Made by a program: the position numbers and the translations under genes. Below are positions 58,330-64,000 of a stretch of 64,000 nucleotides of DNA, in pieces. Source of the DNA: Planococcus sp. CP5-4_YE (GTDB lineage Bacteria > Bacillota > Bacilli > Bacillales_A > Planococcaceae); contig NZ_JAHPZO010000001.1 in NCBI RefSeq assembly GCF_019042655.1, positions 398,550 to 462,549 of the forward strand, in the 5' to 3' direction. Position 1 is the stretch's first letter. Each line of letters starts with the position of its first letter. The notes below the pieces were generated by a model. It was not told the origin of the DNA. It did not search any database and worked only from the letters and a program-made list of their open reading frames with translations.

Positions 58330-59067
58330 ATGAATTATGATGTCATTGGTGATATCCATGGTTGTTTTGATGAGCTGATCAAATTGATCGAACAGCTTGG
58401 ATACCAATTCGAAAATGGCCTTCCCGTCCATCCCGAAGGCCGTAAGCTTGCATTTGTCGGCGATGCCATGGACCGCGGACCGAAATCCCTCGACGTCTTG
58501 CAACTATTATTCGCCATGGAGGACGCAGGCATCCTCTATTATTCCCCTGGCAATCATTGCAATAAACTCTATCGTTTTTTCAAAGGCAACCCGGTTGAGC
58601 TCCTGCACGGCTTGGAAATGACCGTAGCGGAATGGCGCCAGCTTGAACAAGGCGCGCAGCAACAGTTCAGGAAACGGTTTATCCGGTTTTATGAAGAGCT
58701 TCCGCTTTATCATCGATTACACAATGATTTAATTGTTGTTCATGCTGGGCTGCGCCAGGATATGATTGGCCAGGCACTGAGCCGCCGCATCATCACTTTT
58801 GCTTTGTATGGCGAAATCACGGGCAAATACCATTCTGATGGCCGGCCAGTGCGCGGCAATTGGGCAAAAAGCTACCACGGCAAACCGTGGATCGTTTACG
58901 GCCACACCCCGGTCGAGACTCCTTACTTCAAAAACAATACCGTCAATATCGACACTGGCTGTGTATTTGGAGGGGCTTTGACTGCATTGCGTTTTCCTGA
59001 AATGGAAATTTGCCAAGTTCCCTCAATGCAAGCCTTTCAGCCAGACCGTTTTCATCAGTATGACTAA
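58330..59067 (+). CDS. prpE: Ap4A hydrolase/phosphatase PrpE
   Basis: A 245-residue metallophosphoesterase. GDIHGC (Asp8, His10), GDAMDRGP (Asp45, Asp48) and GNH (Asn75, His76) bind two metals; later HAGL and YGHTPVETP complete the site. B. subtilis PrpE hydrolyses Ap4A asymmetrically. Usually the second motif is GDLVDRGP; the Ala is a mild change. Head of the conserved prpE-yjbO-nadF-yjbM block, here convergent with yjbO, overlapping by 4 nt at the ends. Confidence 0.92.
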   Translation: MNYDVIGDIHGCFDELIKLIEQLGYQFENGLPVHPEGRKLAFVGDAMDRGPKSLDVLQLLFAMEDAGILYYSPGNHCNKLYRFFKGNPVELLHGLEMTVAEWRQLEQGAQQQFRKRFIRFYEELPLYHRLHNDLIVVHAGLRQDMIGQALSRRIITFALYGEITGKYHSDGRPVRGNWAKSYHGKPWIVYGHTPVETPYFKNNTVNIDTGCVFGGALTALRFPEMEICQVPSMQAFQPDRFHQYD

Positions 59068-59939
59068 CTCAATACGTGCATGTCATCGGCAAGCGCGGAC
59101 GTAAATGCCAGCCGTTTCCCGGAGACGGGATGATCGAGCTGCAATTCCGTGCAATGCAGCGCTTGCCTGTCGATCAACTCGCGTCCGCCGCCGTACAAAT
59201 CATCCCCGAGCAGCGGATGCCCGATATGGGCCAGATGAACGCGGATTTGATGTGTCCTGCCGGTATTCAATTTCAGCCGGACATGGCTCATGCCGCCGAT
59301 TGACTGGATCAATTCCAGCTCGGTCTCGGCGAATTTGCCGTCTTCCCTTACTTCGCGTTCGATGATGCTCGTGCCTTTTCGGGCGATGGGGGCCGTGATT
59401 ACCACTTTTCCTGCTGCCACTTCGCCGTGCACAAATGCTTCATAACGCCGGTTCATGCGCTTTTCCTGTTGCTGAACAGACAGCAGATGATGGATATGGC
59501 GATTTTTTGCGATGCATACCAGCCCTGAAGTGTCTTTATCAAGGCGAGTTGCGATATGCAATGTGGACGGGATAGCATGGCACTCGAAATGGCCCGCGAC
59601 AATATTCGCCAGGCTGCCGAACGGCTGTTCACGTGACGGGATGGTGTTTTGCCCTGGCGGCTTTTCGACAATCAACAACGCGTCGTCTTCATAGACAATC
59701 GCAAGCGGCCCTGCTTCTGCCGTCAAGCCTTTGCCTTGTGTTTCTTTCGGAAAAATAACGGTCACGGCATCCCCGACTTCGAGCGGATGCCTGACCGTCA
59801 CTTCCGAACCGTTGACCAGCAAATGGCCCCCGCCATACTTCACAGAAGCCAAAGTCCTTTTGGAAATGCCATAATTTTGCAGCGCTTCCCGCAACAGGCC
59901 GCGCTTTTGTGCAGTGAATTCAACTTGAAATGCTTTCAT
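59064..59939 (-). CDS. yjbO: RluA-family pseudouridine synthase (YjbO)
   Basis: A 291-residue RNA-modifying enzyme. An S4-like N-terminal RNA-binding part (GGHLLVNGSEVTVRHPLEVGD), the catalytic motif RLDKDTSGL with the nucleophilic Asp, and LNTGRTHQIRVHLAHIGHPLLGD. It likely converts uridines of 23S rRNA or tRNA. It overlaps the prpE end and follows NAD kinase by 3 nt, in an operon with relQ. Confidence 0.92.
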   Translation of the reverse strand: MKAFQVEFTAQKRGLLREALQNYGISKRTLASVKYGGGHLLVNGSEVTVRHPLEVGDAVTVIFPKETQGKGLTAEAGPLAIVYEDDALLIVEKPPGQNTIPSREQPFGSLANIVAGHFECHAIPSTLHIATRLDKDTSGLVCIAKNRHIHHLLSVQQQEKRMNRRYEAFVHGEVAAGKVVITAPIARKGTSIIEREVREDGKFAETELELIQSIGGMSHVRLKLNTGRTHQIRVHLAHIGHPLLGDDLYGGGRELIDRQALHCTELQLDHPVSGKRLAFTSALADDMHVLS

Positions 59940-59942
59940 ATC

Positions 59943-60752
59943 TCAATCCTCCGACAGTTCGCTGTCGATGAATGAATCATGCACGCGGCGCCAGAACGGG
60001 AACGCACGGAAACGCGCGAAGCGCACTTTTTCTTTCGCTACGCGGTACTCGATTGATTCGACGTCTTTATGCAGCAATTGAAGATGGTCGATCGTCACCA
60101 TGAAATCCGGCGCTTTCACTGGCAGCAAATTGCACCGATGATGGGACGGCAAAACCAGCGGCGAACCCACAGTCCGGAATACCCGGTTGTTGATGGAAGC
60201 CATTTCAGTTAATTGCATCGCCGGCAAGGACGGATGGATGATTGCCCCCCCGAGCGCTTTATTGTACGCCGTACTTCCTGAAGGCGTGGACATACACAAT
60301 CCATCGCCGCGGAAACGTTCAAAATGACTGTCGTTCAAAAAGACATCCATGACGAGCGTGACATCCGGAGATTTCACAGTCGATTCGTTCAAAGCCAAGT
60401 AGGTGGAAGATTCCTGGTCGTTCCGGTAATGCACCGTCACTTCCAACAAAGGATACTCAATGACTTCGAATTCCTTTTTCGCGATCGCCAAGACGAGTTT
60501 CTCGATCTCGATCGGCTTCCAGTCCGCATAAAATCCTAAGTGGCCTGTATGGATCCCGACGAATGCGACAGTATCCAAGCGGTCGCTGTATTTATGGAAT
60601 GCATGGAGCAAGGTGCCGTCCCCGCCGATCGACAAGACGATCTGTGGGGATTCCTCGTTCCATTCCATGCCGAAATCCTCCAAATATTCACGGGCCTCTC
60701 CCATCAATCGATTGGATAAATCATCACTTCTCGATATGATATAAAATTTCAT
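59943..60752 (-). CDS. nadK: NAD kinase
   Basis: A 269-residue enzyme that phosphorylates NAD to NADP. GGDGT (43-47; Asp45 catalytic) and [19 protein letters not shown] are the family motifs. B. subtilis nadF (yjbN) has the same neighbours. The start overlaps the relQ stop by 4 nt (ATGA), so the two are translationally coupled. Confidence 0.95.
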   Translation of the reverse strand: MKFYIISRSDDLSNRLMGEAREYLEDFGMEWNEESPQIVLSIGGDGTLLHAFHKYSDRLDTVAFVGIHTGHLGFYADWKPIEIEKLVLAIAKKEFEVIEYPLLEVTVHYRNDQESSTYLALNESTVKSPDVTLVMDVFLNDSHFERFRGDGLCMSTPSGSTAYNKALGGAIIHPSLPAMQLTEMASINNRVFRTVGSPLVLPSHHRCNLLPVKAPDFMVTIDHLQLLHKDVESIEYRVAKEKVRFARFRAFPFWRRVHDSFIDSELSED

Positions 60753-61426
60753 GTATCCTTTCGACCTCCTTCCGCATCCGCCGGAAATCTGGTTCCCGGA
60801 GATTCTTTGTATTCACTGAAGTACGCTTGCGCTTCCTGGATTTCATCCCTGATCTGCGTCATTTCTTCATCGAGCTGGAAAGCCGCTTCCGCTGCACGCT
60901 GCAGCCGGAGCTTGATCTCCTCAGGGAAGACGCCTTTATATTTATAGTTCAAGGAATGCTCAATTGATGCCCAGAAATTCATCGCCAAGGTGCGAATCTG
61001 GATTTCCGCGAGGATCAACTGCTCGCCGTCAATGGTCTGTACAGGATACTCCACAATGACATGATACGAACGATAGCCGCTTTGCTTTTCATGTGAAATA
61101 TAATCCTTTTCCTCAACGATCCGCAAATCATTACGTTGGCGCAATAGCCCTACAACGGTTTCAATATCCCCCACAAATTGGCACATCATCCGCAAACCGG
61201 CGATATCCTGCAAATTGCGGGCCAATTCTTCCGATGGTTCAAACAATAGCCCCTTTTCCAAAGTCTTATCATAAATGCTCGCCAGCGGCTTCACACGTCC
61301 GGTAACGAACTCAATCGGTGAATTCGTGTTATTCGTTTCGAATTGCTTGCGCATCCCTTTGAATTTCACTTTCATTTCATCGACCGCCTGTTTATACGGC
61401 GCCAAAAAACGATTCCATTGCCCCAT
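60749..61426 (-). CDS. relQ: Small alarmone synthetase RelQ (SasB)
   Basis: A 225-residue (p)ppGpp synthetase without hydrolase or regulatory domains. Synthetase motifs: [18 protein letters not shown] [36 protein letters not shown] and [22 protein letters not shown]. Tetrameric relatives are activated by pppGpp. GGAGGGCC lies before ATG. First gene of relQ-nadK-yjbO. The stop-start coupling suggests joint control of alarmones and NADP. Confidence 0.94.
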   Translation of the reverse strand: MGQWNRFLAPYKQAVDEMKVKFKGMRKQFETNNTNSPIEFVTGRVKPLASIYDKTLEKGLLFEPSEELARNLQDIAGLRMMCQFVGDIETVVGLLRQRNDLRIVEEKDYISHEKQSGYRSYHVIVEYPVQTIDGEQLILAEIQIRTLAMNFWASIEHSLNYKYKGVFPEEIKLRLQRAAEAAFQLDEEMTQIRDEIQEAQAYFSEYKESPGTRFPADAEGGRKDT

Positions 61427-61698
61427 GTCTGGCCCTCCTCACTGCTTTGCTCATTTTACTATCCTTTAAGCCCAGCACGGGGCTGTTTCTTCATAACGCT
61501 ATTTTACCACAGCAAGGCTCTGCGTTGCAGATTGCACCTAACTATCCGATAATGAAATTAACGGCAAAGCCAAGAGCAATCGACGTGAGCATAATTTTTT
61601 CGCTTATCGCCGGTTGACCCACCCCGCAGTTGCGATGCCGCTCCTTTCCTATAGAAAATGAGCCTCTATCGTAAAGGCGGGAGTAATGAGGTGAACAG
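61427..61698. other. Divergent spacer between relQ and the CYTH gene
   Basis: About 270 nt without a gene. It must hold both promoters, but I find only weak matches (TAAAAT on the minus strand near 61500; TATAGA on the plus strand near 61650). No hairpin with a T-run and no riboswitch signature is seen. Confidence 0.5.
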
Positions 61699-62268
61699 AT
61701 GACAAAAGAACTTGAGATTGAATTTAAGAACATGCTGACCAAAGAAGAGTATAGCAAATTATTGGCGGAGCAAAAAACCGCACCGATCAGCCAGACCAAC
61801 CATTATTTTGACACAACCGATTTCAAGCTGCGCGACCAAAAGGCAGCTCTTCGCTTGCGCAGCATCGGCAGCCACTTCGAATGCACACTTAAAACACCGG
61901 CCGCTTCTGGAAACTATGAAACGACCGATGTCTTAAACCAACAACAGGCTTCTTCAATGTTGGATTTAAGGCAGTTCGATGCGCCGGAAGTTGCCGCTGA
62001 GCTCGAACGGCTCGGGGTTTCCCCATCCGATTTGGCACCCATCGGTTCCTTGACGACACATCGTGTAGAGGCCGAATACAAAGGCGGGCTTCTCGTGCTG
62101 GACCACTCGGAATACTTGGGTGTGGAAGATTATGAACTTGAATACGAAGTCACAGACGAAGCTTCTGGCAAACGGATATTCATCTCTTTACTGGAAGAAA
62201 AACACATCCCGATGCGCCCAGCAGACAAAAAAATCGCACGTTTTATGAAGGCGGCTTCCAAGCGCTAA
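61699..62268 (+). CDS. yjbK: CYTH-domain protein (YjbK)
   Basis: A 189-residue triphosphate tunnel protein. ELEIEFK supplies the ExExK triphosphate-binding motif (Glu6, Glu8, Lys10); further strands carry RLRSIG, CTLKTP and LELE-like YELEYEV acidic/basic pairs. Members hydrolyse inorganic triphosphate or thiamine triphosphate or make cAMP; YjbK's role is not settled. GAGGTGA precedes ATG. Next to relQ in most Bacillales. Confidence 0.92.
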   Translation: MTKELEIEFKNMLTKEEYSKLLAEQKTAPISQTNHYFDTTDFKLRDQKAALRLRSIGSHFECTLKTPAASGNYETTDVLNQQQASSMLDLRQFDAPEVAAELERLGVSPSDLAPIGSLTTHRVEAEYKGGLLVLDHSEYLGVEDYELEYEVTDEASGKRIFISLLEEKHIPMRPADKKIARFMKAASKR

Positions 62269-62302
62269 AGGAGTTATAGCGGTTGTGTGGCATGCGATTT
62301 GT

Positions 62303-62331
62303 TTGAGATATTTACCATGCGTTGATAGAAT
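62303..62331 (+). promoter_or_regulatory. Promoter of yjbI-spxH
   Basis: TTGAGA, 17 nt, TAGAAT, starting transcription about 25 nt before the haemoglobin gene. Confidence 0.6.
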
Positions 62332-62364
62332 GGATTTACAGTAAACACAAAGGGGACAAGACTG

Positions 62365-62763
62365 ATGACTGGAAAACCGCTTATTCCGTACGACGAAATT
62401 GGCGCGGAAACTTTATCAAACCTGGTGGACGCCTTCTACGCACGCGTCTCAGCACATCCGCAACTTGCACCCATTTTCCCTGACGACCTGACCGAAACAG
62501 CGAGAAAACAAAAACAATTCTTAACACAATACTTAGGGGGCCCCAATATTTACTCAGCGGAACATGGGCACCCTCGCCTAAAAGCACGCCACCATCCATT
62601 CCCAATCACACCTGACCGCGCGCAAGCCTGGCTTGAGTGCATGAGTGAAGCGATGGATGAAGTGGGACTCAATGGCCAATTCCGCGAGACCTTTTTTAAT
62701 CGTCTCGTATTGACCGCCCACCATATGGTGAATGATTACGACAGTGAGGAGGAGTTGGAGTGA
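62365..62763 (+). CDS. yjbI: Truncated haemoglobin, group II
   Basis: A 132-residue globin. Tyr25 (B10) and Trp88 (G8) line the distal pocket and His76 in ARHHPFPI is the proximal haem ligand, the group II pattern. It binds O2/NO and may transfer oxygen or detoxify NO. In B. subtilis it is cotranscribed with yjbH and thought to support SpxH thiol chemistry. AAAGGGGAC precedes ATG; it overlaps spxH by 4 nt. Confidence 0.94.
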   Translation: MTGKPLIPYDEIGAETLSNLVDAFYARVSAHPQLAPIFPDDLTETARKQKQFLTQYLGGPNIYSAEHGHPRLKARHHPFPITPDRAQAWLECMSEAMDEVGLNGQFRETFFNRLVLTAHHMVNDYDSEEELE

Positions 62764-63557
62764 GCAACCTGGATCTGGCAGAGGAAATCCGCGAACACCA
62801 AGTTTCCTGCAAACCGATGGAATTATACGTGTTCATGGACCCGATGAATCCCGCATGCTGGGAACTTCAATCCATCATCCGCAAAATGCAAATCGAGTAT
62901 GGCCATTATTTTTCCATGCGGATGATCTTAAGCACACAATTATCCGCCCTGAATATGAGCGTGAAAAACACTCAAGTAAACGGCGATGAAGTCGAACATC
63001 CCGCACTTCCTTCTGTCGCCATCAAGGCAGCAGAACTTCAGGGCAAGCGCGCAGGCAATCGCTTCCTGTATAAATTGCAAGAACACCTGTTTTTGCATTC
63101 TAGAAATGTTACTTCTTACGATGTATTGCTTGAAATAGCAGAGGAAGCCGAATTGGACCAAGACGAATTCATGGATGATTTTCATTCTGTCCATAGCGCA
63201 AAAGCTTTTCAATGTGATTTACGCATCACGCGAGAAATGGAAATTTCCGAAGTGCCTAGCATCGTCTTTTTCAATGAATGCATCGAGGACGAAGGCGTTA
63301 AAGTTTCAGGCCTTTATTCATACGACGTCTATTTGACCATCCTACAGGAAATGCTGGGAAATGACCGGCTTAACCGGCAATCCCCGCCTTCTCTCGATGA
63401 CTTGTTCATAAAATATCCAACGATGGCAACACATGAGGTGGCGAGCATCTATAACATCAGTGAACAAACAGCAGAACGCGAGCTTAAAAAGCAGGTACTT
63501 CAACAAAAACTAGAACGTATTCCCATGCAGGCCGAAACATTATGGAAAGTAAAATAA
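62760..63557 (+). CDS. spxH: ClpXP adaptor protein SpxH (YjbH)
   Basis: A 265-residue DsbA-like adaptor that presents the stress regulator Spx to ClpXP. VFMDPMNPACWELQSIIRKM is the thioredoxin-like start; B. subtilis has two cysteines (CPEC) where this protein has Asn30-Pro-Ala-Cys33. KAAELQGKRAG, LQEHLFL, DLHS-like DDFHSVHSAKAFQCD and SYDVY follow the family. GTG start within the last bases of yjbI. A hairpin including its stop codon ends the operon. Confidence 0.93.
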   Translation: MSNLDLAEEIREHQVSCKPMELYVFMDPMNPACWELQSIIRKMQIEYGHYFSMRMILSTQLSALNMSVKNTQVNGDEVEHPALPSVAIKAAELQGKRAGNRFLYKLQEHLFLHSRNVTSYDVLLEIAEEAELDQDEFMDDFHSVHSAKAFQCDLRITREMEISEVPSIVFFNECIEDEGVKVSGLYSYDVYLTILQEMLGNDRLNRQSPPSLDDLFIKYPTMATHEVASIYNISEQTAERELKKQVLQQKLERIPMQAETLWKVK

Positions 63558-63592
63558 GCTAAGCTCCCTCTAGGAGCTTAGCTTATTTTTTC
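63552..63592 (+). terminator. Terminator of the yjbI-spxH operon
   Basis: A 16-bp perfect stem (AAATAAGCTAAGCTCC and complement) with a 5-nt loop, then TTTTTT. The spxH stop codon lies in the rising arm. Confidence 0.92.
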
Positions 63593-63613
63593 TTCTATTA
63601 TTAGTTTATAAGC

Positions 63614-63647
63614 GAAAGGCGCCTTCCACGTCCGGAAGGCGCCTTTC
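63614..63647. terminator. Second hairpin downstream of spxH
   Basis: GAAAGGCGCCTTCC and GGAAGGCGCCTTTC, 14-bp perfect arms, 6-nt loop. T-runs are short on both strands, so it may end a minus-strand transcript entering from the right or act as RNA structure. Confidence 0.6.
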
Positions 63648-63652
63648 TTATC

Positions 63653-64000
63653 TTACACAAAGGGGATGGGAGAAATGTTCACGCTCAAACAAAGGGGTGT
63701 ATGTTTGTATGTGATTAATTTCACAACCTAATAATATCACGCCATAATAGTTAATGCAATAAATCACAAACCCTTTCACAAAACTGTCATAATATCAAAC
63801 GCTTACATCTTTTCACTATTTATATAAATTATTTAAATATAATTTATACTCACCCACTAGAAGAATTCCCTTAAGGTATACGCCTCCGTTTTTTCATTGT
63901 GAAATAATAATGACAATGAACCCACATAGTTTATCCGTCATTCACAATTGACGACAACCAACGGGAGCTTGTAAGAAACCTCAAAAAACCTCTACAGCGC
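63653..64000. other. Gene-free AT-rich region with repeated TTCACAA/TTGTGAA heptamers
   Basis: No reading frame of note in about 350 nt. TTCACAA occurs exactly at 63720-63726, 63775-63781 and 63941-63947, and its complement TTGTGAA at 63897-63903; ATCACAA at 63763 is close. The stretch 63820-63860 is nearly pure A/T. It looks like the control region of a gene beyond the right edge; ResD, Rex or Fnr-type sites share this core. Confidence 0.5.

Noticed and set aside
63675..63731. Plus-strand frame MFTLKQRGVCLYVINFTT after AAAGGGG
   Set aside because: Eighteen codons with no terminator and no recognisable features; kept only as part of the shared-box observation.

Overview
The window is a chromosomal segment of a low-to-mid GC Gram-positive bacterium of the order Bacillales. 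Gene content, gene order and lysine-type cell-wall clues point to the Planococcaceae (Planococcus/Planomicrobium-like). This is an inference from recognised proteins and synteny with Bacillus subtilis; no 16S gene is present. Coding density is high, starts are preceded by strong AGGAGG-type ribosome binding sites, and many genes end in rho-independent hairpins. I see no prophage, transposase, integrase or CRISPR array.

Layout. 1-6.9 kb: a truncated polysaccharide deacetylase lipoprotein, then the pyruvate dehydrogenase operon pdhABCD and ykyA on the minus strand. 7-11.7 kb: def, ykrA, rpoY-rnjA, ktrC and a cysteine-rich small protein; this matches the B. subtilis ykr/ykq region. 12-17.7 kb: an XRE-cupin regulator with the polyamine importer potABCD, then a Bmr/NorA-type efflux pump. 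17.7-25.3 kb: dapL-dapH (acetylase-branch diaminopimelate/lysine synthesis), ccpC, a QacA/EmrB-type pump, the c-di-AMP-binding CBS protein cbpB/darB, fadH, kre (ykyB) and ykwC, i.e. the yku region. 25.4-31.6 kb: a CPBP membrane protease, a MarR regulator, the KtrD-type potassium channel subunit, the sigma-I/RsgI pair, and a terC (ykoY) gene that is frameshifted but still sits behind a yybP-ykoY manganese riboswitch.

31.6-47.9 kb: an extended SDR, an RND pump (swrC-like), prfC, murE, an M42 aminopeptidase, an orphan PAS histidine kinase, a YkoGH-like two-component system with two PepSY proteins, and an oxidoreductase/aldehyde dehydrogenase pair. 48-56 kb: a secreted nuclease, a degenerate 2H-phosphoesterase-like protein, tRNA-Val(GAC), a TAXI-type TRAP transporter, pgpA, and the yjcH-yjcG-yjcF trio. 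56-64 kb: fabI with a FapR operator, mgtE, prpE, then rluA-family synthase, NAD kinase and relQ on the minus strand facing the CYTH protein, truncated haemoglobin and spxH on the plus strand. The last ~340 bp carry no gene.

Themes that join the genes: second-messenger control (CbpB/DarB and KtrC bind c-di-AMP in relatives, RelQ makes (p)ppGpp, PrpE hydrolyses Ap4A); cation transport (KtrC/KtrD, MgtE, TerC); cell-envelope supply and stress (murE, dapHL, sigma-I/RsgI, FapR-fabI, SpxH); and efflux (three pumps). Most genes are ordinary core genes. The most notable oddities are the broken terC behind an intact riboswitch, in-frame micro/minisatellites in the RsgI tail, paired direct repeats just downstream of the potR promoter, and a gene-free right edge with four exact TTCACAA/TTGTGAA heptamers.
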